From positions 62,001 through 126,000 of the forward strand of contig JAILAD010000078.1 of the NCBI GenBank assembly GCA_024681795.1: 64,000 nt of DNA, in the 5' to 3' direction. Positions 7,180-15,487 of the stretch are shown here, one piece after another (the first letter of the stretch is position 1; every line of letters begins with the position of its first letter). A program made the translations under genes and the position numbers. Source of the DNA: Lachnospiraceae bacterium (GTDB lineage Bacteria; Bacillota; Clostridia; Lachnospirales; Lachnospiraceae). A model generated the notes under the pieces. That model did not search any database. It was not told where the DNA came from and saw only the letters and a program-made list of their open reading frames with translations.

Positions 7180-8526
7180 TTACTTATAATAGTCAAACGA
7201 AAATCCGTACATTCGGACGGTATCGCCTTCTTTGATTCCCAGAGCTTCAAGTTCGTCAAGCATTCCGTTTTCTTTCAGGAATTTTTGGAAAAAAGCAAAT
7301 CCTTTTTCGGAATCCAGATTGGTATAGCCGAGCATTTTCTCGATTCTGGGACCTTCAATGACATATTCTTTTGTGTCGTTGTCAAAATAAACGCTGTAAG
7401 GCTCATTGTTATTTGCAAGTTCATATTCCGGGTCAAATTCCTGTTCAAATACAATGGGCTTTGTATCGATGGTTTCAAGAACGTCGGCAACGTAGTACAA
7501 TAAATCTTCGATTCCTTCGCCGGATACGGCACTGATGGGGAATACTTTGATTCCGAGAGGTTCGTATTCAGAACGAATTTTTTCTATCGGATTGGTATTC
7601 TCTTTCGTATCATATACCAGTTCACCGTTTTCATCGATATCCACTGCTTCGGGTTCAGTATTTATTATAGCATCCGTTTTGTTTGCGGCGATGACTTGTT
7701 TTCTGGAAGCAAGATCGGCATTGTAACGTGCCAATTCCTCGTTAATGGTTTCAATATCGTTTATCGGATCACGACCTTCGGTGGATGCGGCATCCACAAC
7801 ATGAATTAAAAGTTTTGTGCGTTCGATGTGCCGTAAAAACTGGTGTCCCAGACCCGCACCGTCGCTTGCACCTTCAATCAGTCCGGGAATATCGGCCATT
7901 ACAAAACCGCGGCCGTCTTTTAAATCAACAACTCCGAGATGAGGATTGATGGTTGTAAAATGATAGTTTGCAATTTCGGGCTTTGCATTGGTGGTTCTTG
8001 ACAAAAGGGTGGATTTTCCGACATTCGGAAAACCGATCAGTCCAACATCGGCAATTAATTTAAGTTCCAGAAAAAGATTTAATTCCCTGGACGGCTGTCC
8101 GGGCTGTGCATATTTCGGAGCCTGCATGGAGGCCGTTGCATAATGCTGGTTTCCGTTTCCTCCTCTTCCGCCTTTTAACAGGACATATTCCTTTGTATCA
8201 CCGGACATATCGACAATTACTTTGCCGCTTTCCGCTTCTTTTACAACGGTTCCTTCCGGTACCTTCAGAATGATATCTTTTCCGTTTTTTCCGCGGCAAT
8301 TCTTCTTTCCGCCGTCTTCGCCGTTTTCAGCGCAGTATTTACGAATATGACGGAAGTCCGTGAGGGTATTTTTCCCAAAATCAACCTGAAGGATAACGCT
8401 TCCGCCGTTTCCTCCGTCACCGCCGTCAGGTCCGCCGTCCGGTACATATTTCTCCCGTCTGAAAGAAACATGCCCGTCACCGCCTTTTCCGCTTCGAACA
8501 TAGATTTTAGCTCTGTCTGCAAACAT
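7180..8526 (-). CDS. obgE: GTPase Obg (ObgE/CgtA)
   Basis: A 448-residue Obg GTPase. Three domains are visible: the glycine-rich Obg fold (about 1-158, FADRAKIYVRSGKGGDGHVS), the G domain with G1 GFPNVGKS, switch I NYHFTTINPHLGVV, G3 DIPGLIEGA and NKTD-like AANKTDA, and a C-terminal OCT domain (about 350-448, ending GDTVRMYGFSFDYYK). Obg couples ppGpp and GTP levels to 50S assembly and, in spore formers, to sporulation. It lies downstream of rpmA across a hairpin terminator, so it may be partly read through or have its own promoter. Confidence 0.98.
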   Translation of the reverse strand: MFADRAKIYVRSGKGGDGHVSFRREKYVPDGGPDGGDGGNGGSVILQVDFGKNTLTDFRHIRKYCAENGEDGGKKNCRGKNGKDIILKVPEGTVVKEAESGKVIVDMSGDTKEYVLLKGGRGGNGNQHYATASMQAPKYAQPGQPSRELNLFLELKLIADVGLIGFPNVGKSTLLSRTTNAKPEIANYHFTTINPHLGVVDLKDGRGFVMADIPGLIEGASDGAGLGHQFLRHIERTKLLIHVVDAASTEGRDPINDIETINEELARYNADLASRKQVIAANKTDAIINTEPEAVDIDENGELVYDTKENTNPIEKIRSEYEPLGIKVFPISAVSGEGIEDLLYYVADVLETIDTKPIVFEQEFDPEYELANNNEPYSVYFDNDTKEYVIEGPRIEKMLGYTNLDSEKGFAFFQKFLKENGMLDELEALGIKEGDTVRMYGFSFDYYK

Positions 8527-8552
8527 TTCCGATACTCCGAATCATTTTTAAA

Positions 8553-8585
8553 AAAGCCTCAAACCAAATACTGATTTGAGGCTTT
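8553..8585 (-). terminator. terminator after rpmA
   Basis: AAAGCCTCAAA and TTTGAGGCTTT form an 11-bp stem; the minus-strand transcript then runs into TTT AAAAA. It separates rplU-prp-rpmA from obgE and could act as a partial terminator tuning ribosomal protein versus Obg expression. Confidence 0.8.
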
Positions 8586-8603
8586 AAACATTTGTAATCT
8601 GAA

Positions 8604-8888
8604 TTATTTCTCTACAGGATAAACACTTGCCTGTTTTTTGTCACGGCCTTTTCTTTCGAAACGAAGAACTCCGTCCGTTAAGGCAAATAATGTATCATCA
8701 CCGCCGATTCCTACATTCACACCGGGATGAATCTTGGTACCGCGCTGTCTGTACAGAATATTTCCGGCTTTTACAAACTGTCCGTCAGCTCTCTTTGCAC
8801 CTAATCTTTTGGACTCGGAATCCCTTCCGTTCTTGGTAGAACCAACTCCCTTTTTATGTGCAAATAATTGAAGGTTCAATTTTAACAT
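8604..8888 (-). CDS. rpmA: 50S ribosomal protein L27 with cleavable leader
   Basis: A 94-residue L27 when started at the ATG at 8888, which has AGGAGGTG upstream. An in-frame codon at 8912 would give 8 more residues but overlaps prp, so I reject it. The N-terminus [14 protein letters not shown] is the Firmicute leader removed by Prp after LQLF, leaving AHKKG at the peptidyl-transferase centre. The core [21 protein letters not shown] is typical. Confidence 0.98.
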   Translation of the reverse strand: MLKLNLQLFAHKKGVGSTKNGRDSESKRLGAKRADGQFVKAGNILYRQRGTKIHPGVNVGIGGDDTLFALTDGVLRFERKGRDKKQASVYPVEK

Positions 8889-8892
8889 CGGT

Positions 8893-9213
8893 TTACACCT
8901 CCTTATAATCAATCATTAGATAATTTTTACCGTATTCTTTTTGAATGGATTCAAGTCCCAAAAGCATGGATTCAATTAATAAAACGGCTTTTTCGTCGGG
9001 ATGATCTGCCAGTACAATGGTCACAATCCCGTCATCCGCTTCGGATCCCAAAAGTGAATTCGTAAACTTTTCGATTGAATTTGCCGTATTAATCAGTAAA
9101 ATCGATGCCGCAGAACATACAATGTCACTTCCTGCTTCGGAATAATCCGCATGTCCCGTACAGATTACCGATTTGTATTCCTGATTATGCTTTTGAACAA
9201 TGACCTGAATCAT
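8893..9213 (-). CDS. prp: ribosomal-processing cysteine protease Prp
   Basis: A 106-residue Prp (YsxB). It removes the N-terminal leader of L27 before ribosome assembly. The catalytic His is in [20 protein letters not shown] and the catalytic Cys is in the same block (VCSA). The gene lies between rplU and rpmA as in other Firmicutes, and the adjacent L27 carries the matching LQLF cleavage site. It ends 4 bases before the rpmA start, which implies coupled translation. Confidence 0.97.
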   Translation of the reverse strand: MIQVIVQKHNQEYKSVICTGHADYSEAGSDIVCSAASILLINTANSIEKFTNSLLGSEADDGIVTIVLADHPDEKAVLLIESMLLGLESIQKEYGKNYLMIDYKEV

Positions 9214-9219
9214 AAAGTA

Positions 9220-9525
9220 TTAAGCGTTGATCTTGTCAATCTTAACCTGAGTGTATGCTTGTCTGTGTCCGTTTTTCTTATGGTAACCGGATTTTCTCTT
9301 GTATTTGTATACAATAACCTTCTTACCTCTGCCCTGTTCCATAACGGTTGCAGATACGCTGGACTTTTCAACATCAGCACCGACAAGTAAAGAATCGCCG
9401 CTGATTGCAACAACATCATCAAAAGTAACGGTTTCACCTGCTTCTGCTGCAAGCTTCTCAACTTCGATAATATCTCCCTCGGAAACTTTATACTGTTTTC
9501 CTCCGGTTGCGATAATTGCGTACAT
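9220..9525 (-). CDS. rplU: 50S ribosomal protein L21
   Basis: A 101-residue L21 from the ATG at 9525, preceded by AGGAGGTGCC. The start at 9615 suggested by the open frame would translate the leader and is rejected. Typical sequences are [20 protein letters not shown] at the N-terminus and [17 protein letters not shown] near the C-terminus. First gene of rplU-prp-rpmA. Confidence 0.98.
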   Translation of the reverse strand: MYAIIATGGKQYKVSEGDIIEVEKLAAEAGETVTFDDVVAISGDSLLVGADVEKSSVSATVMEQGRGKKVIVYKYKRKSGYHKKNGHRQAYTQVKIDKINA

Positions 9526-9623
9526 AAGGCACCTCCTTATTATAAAAACTCGCTGACTGCGGTGGCAAAATATTTCGGCATGAGCCGCTATATTTACGCG
9601 CTTTGACCTCATCATGCGGCATA
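9526..9623 (-). promoter_or_regulatory. structured 5' leader of rplU (L21 leader candidate)
   Basis: Between the promoter and rplU is a leader of about 100 bases with complementary GCCGC and GCGGC segments that can pair. Firmicute rplU operons commonly carry the L21 leader RNA (an Rfam family) thought to give feedback regulation by L21. Assignment here is from position and pairing only; a covariance-model search would settle it. Confidence 0.55.
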
Positions 9624-9630
9624 CTCGAAT

Positions 9631-9660
9631 ATTGTAGCATTGATGTTACGGTTTTGTCAA
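9631..9660 (-). promoter_or_regulatory. rplU-prp-rpmA promoter
   Basis: Minus strand: TTGACA (9655-9660), 18-base spacer, TACAAT (9631-9636). The -35 is perfect, as expected for a ribosomal protein operon. The start of transcription would be near 9624. Confidence 0.75.
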
Positions 9661-9711
9661 CATAAAATCTTTTTATCCAAGGGGTTATTATTAGCCAATA
9701 GTTAACGCAAT

Positions 9712-9742
9712 AAAAAAGGGGATGGTTTTCACCATCCCCTTT
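9712..9742 (-). terminator. terminator after the SHOCT-repeat gene
   Basis: AAAGGGGATGG pairs with CCATCCCCTTT around a short loop and is followed on the minus strand by TTT. It begins 12 bases past the stop codon of the SHOCT-repeat gene, isolating it from rplU. Confidence 0.85.
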
Positions 9743-9754
9743 AAATAAGCTTTT

Positions 9755-11500
9755 TTACAGTTCGCTCATTAACTTCATCTTGTAGTTATCATATTCTTCT
9801 TCGGTAAGCATTCCGGTCTTCTGGAGATCCATAAGTTTCTTCGCTTTGATCTGGAACTCGTCCATAGTTTCATAAGAACCGAAAATTTCATCGATAAACT
9901 TCTGCTTTCTCTGCTCATATTCGGACTCGGAAATGATGCCGATCTTAGGAAGCGAGATGTAAAGTTCAACCTTGGTAATGTAATCTTCTACCTGATCTAC
10001 CTTACGAAGCAGTTCGACTTTCTTGGTATGGAAATCCATTTCGGATAACCAGTTGCAGCGCTTCAAAGCCATCAGTCTTTCTACAACGCCCTGGAATTCG
10101 GGAACGTTCTTCCAGGGAATATTGGCAAAGGTTTCCACTACGTTTGCCTGTTTTCTTCTGAGCTCTCCGTCGGAAATCAGTCTTGCCTCAACAAGCGCAG
10201 GCCATTTTGCAAGTTTTGCTTCCAAAGTAGGAATGCTGTCGTATTCGGAAACATCGATGATATCGATTAAACTCTGTACCTTAGCCTTGTACTCGTCTTC
10301 GCTTAATAATTCCGCTTCCTTCAGAATCGGCCAACGCTCCAGTTTTGCAACGAGAACATCATGAGAATCGGAATCGCTGAAATCAACTTCTGCAATGATA
10401 TCTGCCTTCTTCTCCTGGAATTCGGCTTCGTCAATCATTCCGCCGAGTTTTAAGAACGGAAGCTTGGAAATATTGTCTTTATACTGACTGAGATCGGAAA
10501 CGTTGGTATCGCAGCATTCTCTGATGATGTCAACCTTTCTGGTTTCGAATTCACTGTCGGATAACATTCCGCACTCTTTCAAAACAACGAGTTTCTGAAC
10601 TTTCTCGTTAAAGTCGGTCATGCCGCAAAGTTCGCTGACAAGTTCAAGTTTCTTGTCTTCGAATTCTTTGTCGTTTAACATTCCGATTTCTTTCAGCTTA
10701 TACAGCTTCTCCATACGCTTCTGGAAATCTTCGGAATCCTTTTCTTTTTCTTTCTTTTTTACGGGAGGTGTGGATGCCTTTAATACAGGAGCGTCTACAG
10801 CCGGTGCCGGAGCAGGTGCGGGCGCAGGTGCCGGAGCAGGTGCGGGTGCGGGTGCGGGTGCGGGCTGCGGATGAGTATGATTCATCTTGCTGGATCCGAC
10901 CGGAATGTTCTGCTGCTGTTGCTGAACCTGAGGATTTCTGGTAAGCAATGCACTTCCGACATTGGGATCCTCGCCTCTCATAGGAGATTCCTGCTTAATA
11001 ATCACATTCTGAGAAGGTGTTTCCATTCTCTTAGGAACGGGTGCAGGAGCAACTGCCTGGGGACCACCCTGGGGTGCAACGGGTACAGTTGGTCTTGCAA
11101 TGGGCTGGCTCTGTGTGGTTGCCTGACGGGGAGGTTCTTTTGCTGATGCGCTTCCTCCGTGAGATTCCTTCATCTGCCCTATTTTTTCAATGACGATGTC
11201 GATATCCTTCATTGAAGGGAAAATTGTCTGAGCCTTTTTTGTACCGTACAAACTGGTAAGACGGGTGTTCATAATCAGTGCGGTGTTGCCCTGATATTCG
11301 CCCTTGAAGACTTCACGAACGTCATTAATCGGGTAATCGAAATTATCGATGTATCCGTTACGACCTTCTTCGTTACAGATAAATGCCTTTCCGGAGATCT
11401 TACCGTCTTCGATTTTTAAGAACAGTTTTTCTCCGCTTTTTAACAGCTTATTCTTAATGCTGCCGCCGTAATTACAAGTAAAAACTTGAGCGTTTGCCAT
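9755..11500 (-). CDS. eight-copy SHOCT-repeat protein with PH-like N-terminus and Pro-Ala linker
   Basis: A 581-residue protein of unknown function. Residues 1 to about 107 form a compact beta-rich domain (MANAQVFTCNYGG ... NDVREVFKGEYQGNTALIMN) that resembles bacterial PH-like domains. Residues about 108-250 are a disordered linker rich in Gln, Pro and Ala, including a perfect (PA)n run. From about 255 to the end there are eight consecutive units of about 40 residues on the SHOCT pattern: leucine-rich helix, L/IKxxGMLSDxEF, then ExKKxxLxxEL. Clear copies are KLYKLKEIGMLNDKEFEDKK and KLVVLKECGMLSDSEFETRK; the last, LQKTGMLTEEEYDNYKMKL, ends the protein. No signal peptide or membrane helix. 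It has its own promoter and terminator inside an otherwise conserved cluster. SHOCT units usually occur singly at the ends of membrane proteins, so a purely SHOCT solenoid suggests a cytoplasmic scaffold. Confidence 0.85.
   Translation of the reverse strand: MANAQVFTCNYGGSIKNKLLKSGEKLFLKIEDGKISGKAFICNEEGRNGYIDNFDYPINDVREVFKGEYQGNTALIMNTRLTSLYGTKKAQTIFPSMKDIDIVIEKIGQMKESHGGSASAKEPPRQATTQSQPIARPTVPVAPQGGPQAVAPAPVPKRMETPSQNVIIKQESPMRGEDPNVGSALLTRNPQVQQQQQNIPVGSSKMNHTHPQPAPAPAPAPAPAPAPAPAPAPAVDAPVLKASTPPVKKKEKEKDSEDFQKRMEKLYKLKEIGMLNDKEFEDKKLELVSELCGMTDFNEKVQKLVVLKECGMLSDSEFETRKVDIIRECCDTNVSDLSQYKDNISKLPFLKLGGMIDEAEFQEKKADIIAEVDFSDSDSHDVLVAKLERWPILKEAELLSEDEYKAKVQSLIDIIDVSEYDSIPTLEAKLAKWPALVEARLISDGELRRKQANVVETFANIPWKNVPEFQGVVERLMALKRCNWLSEMDFHTKKVELLRKVDQVEDYITKVELYISLPKIGIISESEYEQRKQKFIDEIFGSYETMDEFQIKAKKLMDLQKTGMLTEEEYDNYKMKLMSEL
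10796..10870. repeat. GC-rich 6/12-base tandem repeat encoding the Pro-Ala linker
   Basis: The plus strand shows repeated GCAGGTGCGGGT-like units (about 70 bases), which encode alternating Pro and Ala on the minus strand. It is much richer in G and C than its surroundings. Units are multiples of three, so gain or loss of copies would change linker length without a frameshift. Confidence 0.85.
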
Positions 11501-11579
11501 TATAAATAAACCTCCCTTTCATTCCCAATATACACTCCGAAGATGCTATACCCTGCTTTTTTAAAGCGAAAAGCAACAC

Positions 11580-11600
11580 AAAATCTAATTTCTAGATTTT
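11580..11600 (-). promoter_or_regulatory. inverted repeat in the 5' leader of the SHOCT-repeat gene
   Basis: AAAATCTA and TAGATTTT form a perfect 8-bp stem with a 5-base loop (ATTTC). It lies between the promoter (11636-11664) and the ATG at 11500. It could be an operator or a leader hairpin; function is not known. Confidence 0.4.
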
Positions 11601-11635
11601 GGTCACTCATTATAATATCTTTCGGACATGAATAT

Positions 11636-11664
11636 AATATAACAATAAAACTATGTTTTTTCAA
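11636..11664 (-). promoter_or_regulatory. promoter of the SHOCT-repeat gene
   Basis: Minus strand: TTGAAA (11659-11664), 17-base spacer, TATATT (11636-11641). The leader to the ATG at 11500 would be about 125 bases long, and a GGGAGG ribosome site precedes the ATG. Confidence 0.6.
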
Positions 11665-11702
11665 GTAAATTTTGTTAAATTATACAAAAAGACATAAAAA
11701 TT

Positions 11703-12803
11703 TCACGAATCAAATTGTTCATATAAAGAAGGACCTGTTTTCTGCCTTGTGGTTTCCATAATTCCGAGTTTTGTGATGTCAACCACATGCATTTGGGGGT
11801 CATTGGAATTACATAACTCTTTCATGTATCCGATGAGTTCGGTTCTGTCCGATTCTTCTTTCATATTAATAAAATCGATCAAAATAATGCCTGACAGATT
11901 TCTTAAAAGAACCTGCCGGCTGATCTCTTCTGCGGCTTCTTTATTTAATGAAAGAAAATGTGTATCCCTGTCTTCTTTTTTGGAACTTTTTCCGGAATTG
12001 ACATCGATTACGGTGCATGCTTCCGTATAATCGATATACAGATCGGCACCGGATTTTAACCAGACATGCCTTCCGAGGGCTTCTTTTATTTTCCCGTTTA
12101 ATCCGTAAAGGACATTCAGCTTTACAAGACTGTCTTCGTATTTGAGTAAATCAAAACAGTAAGGAGAGGGACAATCCGAATCCGTGCCGTTTTTCCGAAG
12201 AACGGAATCGGGACCGTCTAAAAGACGGTACAGCTCGTCATCGTCCGTTATGATTCGGAAACGAAAGCCGGAAGTATTTTCATTGCTCCGATTAACCCGG
12301 TCAGTCAACGACTTGAAGAACGATACAGACCGGTTGACATACGAATCACCGTATTTTAGTACAGAGAAATCGGTCCGTGTCTCTCCGACGGTTCTTAAAA
12401 ACATTTCTTCTTCTTTCAACCCGGTTGTTCCGGATGCAAGCTTGCTTTTATGCGGCTCTTTTGTAATTTTAATAACAAACGAATCTCCGCATTTTGCATT
12501 CTGCCCGGGACGGGTTAAATTGAATTTACCGCTTAATTCGGAAAGTTTTACGAAGCATTTCTGTTTATTTGCCAGAAGTAAAAATGCACTTCCGATTTCC
12601 TCTTTGATTTCGGAAACTTTTCCGAGACAGACGGTACCGACCGGAAGCCCGTTTTCCTTCACGTACACTTTCCGCAAAACACCGTTAACGAGAATTGCTG
12701 CAATTTTTTTGTTTTCGAATGTCGTAAAAAGAAGAACCGTGTCCTGCTGCATGGTTTTTGAAAGTTCGACACCGTCCTGGTTTTTCGGTTTCGGTTTAAT
12801 CAT
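11703..12803 (-). CDS. ribonuclease E/G family protein, C-terminally short
   Basis: A 366-residue RNase E/G family protein. An S1-like region is at about 35-110 (VCLGKVSEIKEEIGSAFLLL). The catalytic core carries the metal-binding aspartates in CTVIDVNSGKSSKKED and GIILIDFINMKEESDR, and the end KLGIMETTRQKTGPSLYEQF matches the family. RNase G and E normally continue into a CPxCxG zinc-link motif that bridges subunits; this protein stops before it. It is translationally coupled (8-base overlap) to the TIGR03936 gene, the usual order in Clostridia. A role in rRNA or mRNA processing is inferred. Confidence 0.88.
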   Translation of the reverse strand: MIKPKPKNQDGVELSKTMQQDTVLLFTTFENKKIAAILVNGVLRKVYVKENGLPVGTVCLGKVSEIKEEIGSAFLLLANKQKCFVKLSELSGKFNLTRPGQNAKCGDSFVIKITKEPHKSKLASGTTGLKEEEMFLRTVGETRTDFSVLKYGDSYVNRSVSFFKSLTDRVNRSNENTSGFRFRIITDDDELYRLLDGPDSVLRKNGTDSDCPSPYCFDLLKYEDSLVKLNVLYGLNGKIKEALGRHVWLKSGADLYIDYTEACTVIDVNSGKSSKKEDRDTHFLSLNKEAAEEISRQVLLRNLSGIILIDFINMKEESDRTELIGYMKELCNSNDPQMHVVDITKLGIMETTRQKTGPSLYEQFDS

Positions 12804-13491
12804 GGTTCACTGCTTTCAGTCCGGCTGAAAGCGGGACGATTTTTTCATCTTCGGTTTTGTAGACTTCCGTTCTGGTTAACGTATATTCCCAGGGCTTTAA
12901 TTCGATTCCGAACGGCGAAAACAATCCTTCAAGCAGCGCAGAGGGTTTTAAATTACCGCCGGAAGAAGCATCGCAGGTAAAGGTTAATATTCCTTCGTTC
13001 TCATCAATGTCGTATACCGCATCTTTTAAATTTCGTTCCCTGATGCCGGTTTTGGTTTCCTTAAAGGATTTTACTTCGTCCGATTCCTTAAATTTCTTTA
13101 CTGCTTCCGATAAAATCGCAGCCGTCCTTTCATCGTGAAAGGAAATTTTGTAGGATGCGGCACTGACGGAGGCCATGGCTCCTTTTGCCTTTTCGGGAAG
13201 CTCGTAGAGATTCAGAACGGTCAGACCATCACACATCTCCCGGTTTAGGGAATCCTTAAAAGCTTCCACGCCTTCCATGCTGACGACTTCAATGTCGAAA
13301 TATTCACTCTCTGCCTCCATTCCGACTCCGAGCGGAAAGGCAAACGAAAGCACCTGATGCGGAGAAAAACCTTCCGTATATTTTACCGGGATTCCCGCCG
13401 ACTTGATGGCTTTCTGGACAAAACGCATGGTATCCAGGTGACCGATGTATTTAATTGGGCCGAATTTCGAAAAGCGAACCCGAAGTTTCAT
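12796..13491 (-). CDS. TIGR03936 family radical SAM-associated protein (DUF2344)
   Basis: A 231-residue DUF2344 protein, recognised by VRFSKFGPIKYIGHLDTMRF near the start and GFSPHQVLSFAFPLGVGMEA near 45-65. This family always accompanies a TIGR03960-type radical SAM protein, encoded just upstream here. The biochemical role is not known to me; it may deliver a substrate or act on rRNA or tRNA given its ribosomal neighbours. Downstream gene overlaps by 8 bases. Confidence 0.92.
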   Translation of the reverse strand: MKLRVRFSKFGPIKYIGHLDTMRFVQKAIKSAGIPVKYTEGFSPHQVLSFAFPLGVGMEAESEYFDIEVVSMEGVEAFKDSLNREMCDGLTVLNLYELPEKAKGAMASVSAASYKISFHDERTAAILSEAVKKFKESDEVKSFKETKTGIRERNLKDAVYDIDENEGILTFTCDASSGGNLKPSALLEGLFSPFGIELKPWEYTLTRTEVYKTEDEKIVPLSAGLKAVNHD

Positions 13492-13569
13492 ATGCGTTAT
13501 TTTCCTCGTAATTTTTTATATGTTAAAAGATTAGTGTATGTTTCATATGTTTCTTTCCGGAAGCATCCG

Positions 13570-15432
13570 TTACGGGCAATACAGACCGACTCCGTAACTT
13601 GCCGCACCGCATCCCTGACACTGCATTCTGCAGTTGGGACTGACTTTTTCCATAAGCGCATTATGCCATTCACGAAGCAGGAACGATTTGCTTACACCGA
13701 TATCAATAAAATCCCAGGGGAAAATTTCATCGTCTTCCCTCTTCCTTGTCGTATAAAAATCAATGGAAATGCCGTTGTCTTCAAATGCCTTGAGCCATAA
13801 ATCATACCGGAAGGTTTCGTTCCAGGCGTCGAAAATACAGCCGCTTTCATAGGCATATCTGATGACCCCGGAGATTTTACGGTCTCCCCTGGCAAAGACA
13901 CCTTCCAGAACGGATACATCCGTGTCGTGCCAGTTATATTTTATGCTTCTCTGGTTCAGCGTTTCCATGATTCCGAGTCTTGTCTGATAGGCCTTTTCCC
14001 TGAAATCGCTTTCCGTGTACATCTGAGCCCATTGAAATGCGGTAAAGGGCTTCGGAATAAAGAATGACGTACTTGCCGTTACCTGAATCTTCTGTCCGTT
14101 TCTCTTTTCTTTGGGAACGGTTTCGAAATAGGTTTTGCAGATTTCATTGCAAAGAAGCCCGATTCCTTTGATATCCTCTTCCGTTTCCGTCGGAAGTCCG
14201 AGCATAAAGTATAATTTTACCTTATTCCATCCGCCCTCAAATGCAAGTTTTGCACCGGATAAAATATCCTCCTCTGTCAATCCTTTGTTTATGACATTAC
14301 GAAGCCTTTGAGAACCGGCTTCCGGAGCAAAGGTTAAAGAGGATTTTTTGACATCCTGGACTTTGTTCATTACATCGAGCGAAAACTGGTCGATTCGAAG
14401 GGAAGGAAGGGAAATGTTGATTTTCTTTGCTTCACATTCATCGATCAGGAATAAAAGGAGTTCTTCGAGTTCGGTATAATCACTGGAACTTAACGAACTT
14501 AAGCAGATTTCCTCGTGCCCGGTGTTGGCAATGAGTTCTTTTGCATACTGTTTTAACGTTTCAAGGCTTCTTTCCCGGATCGGACGGTATAACTGCCCTG
14601 CCTGACAGAATCTGCACCCTCTGATGCATCCGCGCATGATTTCCAGAACCAGACGGTCCTGTGTGGCCTTAATAAAAGGAAGGACCGGCCTGGTGGGATA
14701 AAAAGATTCGGATAAATCTTTTACAATCTGCTTTTTTACGGTTTTCGGGATGTCTTCATAAATGGGTTCAAACGAAGCTACGGTACCGTCATTTTTATAA
14801 GAAACTTCGTACATACACGGAACATAAATTCCAGGAATCAGTGCCGCGTGATGAAGAAATTCCTCCCTGGATACTCCTTTTGCCCTGTCTTCTTTATATA
14901 AATCAAGTAAATTCCGGTACTGTGTTTCGCCTTCCCCGATATAGAACAAATCAAAGAATTCCGCAATCGGTTCCGGATTATAGGAACACGGTCCGCCGCC
15001 GATTACAACCGGATCATCCCAGGTCCGGTCTTTTGCGGAAAAAGGGATGCCGGAAAGGTCCAGTATCTGCAGAATGTTCGTATAACACATTTCATACTGC
15101 AGTGTGATTCCGAGAAAATCAAAATCTTTTACGGGATCCTGGCTTTCAAGTGCAAAAAGAGGGATTTTTTTCTCTCTCATAATCCGGTCCAGATCCATGC
15201 CGGGGGAATAGACTCTTTCGCACCATGTGTCCTCATAGGAATTAAACATACCGTACAGAATCTGAATTCCCAGATGACTCATTCCGATTTCGTATAAATC
15301 GGGAAAACACATAACAAAACGAACAGCGATGTCGGTTTTGTCCTTCATTACGCTGTTCTTTTCACCGCCGATATAGCGGGCGGGTTTGTCGATTGTCAGT
15401 AAAATTTCATCGTTAAGAGCTAATTTGCGCAT
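13570..15432 (-). CDS. TIGR03960 family B12-binding radical SAM protein
   Basis: A 620-residue protein from the ATG at 15432 (MRKLALNDEILLTIDKPARY). The open frame extends to 15543, but that part overlaps hisIE and lacks conservation. Residues about 10-150 resemble a B12-binding domain. The radical SAM cluster is CIRGCRFCQAGQLYRP (CxxxCxxC), followed by SLSSSDYTE and LPSLRIDQFSLDVM. C-terminal cysteines (NCRMQCQGCGA) may bind a second cluster. It pairs with the DUF2344 protein downstream. The substrate is unknown. Confidence 0.93.
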   Translation of the reverse strand: MRKLALNDEILLTIDKPARYIGGEKNSVMKDKTDIAVRFVMCFPDLYEIGMSHLGIQILYGMFNSYEDTWCERVYSPGMDLDRIMREKKIPLFALESQDPVKDFDFLGITLQYEMCYTNILQILDLSGIPFSAKDRTWDDPVVIGGGPCSYNPEPIAEFFDLFYIGEGETQYRNLLDLYKEDRAKGVSREEFLHHAALIPGIYVPCMYEVSYKNDGTVASFEPIYEDIPKTVKKQIVKDLSESFYPTRPVLPFIKATQDRLVLEIMRGCIRGCRFCQAGQLYRPIRERSLETLKQYAKELIANTGHEEICLSSLSSSDYTELEELLLFLIDECEAKKINISLPSLRIDQFSLDVMNKVQDVKKSSLTFAPEAGSQRLRNVINKGLTEEDILSGAKLAFEGGWNKVKLYFMLGLPTETEEDIKGIGLLCNEICKTYFETVPKEKRNGQKIQVTASTSFFIPKPFTAFQWAQMYTESDFREKAYQTRLGIMETLNQRSIKYNWHDTDVSVLEGVFARGDRKISGVIRYAYESGCIFDAWNETFRYDLWLKAFEDNGISIDFYTTRKREDDEIFPWDFIDIGVSKSFLLREWHNALMEKVSPNCRMQCQGCGAASYGVGLYCP

Positions 15433-15487
15433 ATTGTTCCTGCTGCGTATTTTTATTGATCCGGATTGCCGTAGTAAAAATCCGGTG

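Noticed and set aside
9526-9615. N-terminal extension of L21
   Set aside because: This is the rplU leader; the ATG at 9525 has the ribosome site and the family start MYAII.
10796-10870. Tandem repeat considered as CRISPR
   Set aside because: Units of 6-12 bases with no spacers, inside a gene.
10620-10874. Gly-Ala-rich plus-strand frame
   Set aside because: It is the reverse reading of the Pro-Ala repeat in the SHOCT-repeat gene.
12184-12828. 214-residue open frame antisense to the RNase G gene
   Set aside because: No ribosome site or recognisable domain; the opposite strand encodes a conserved enzyme.
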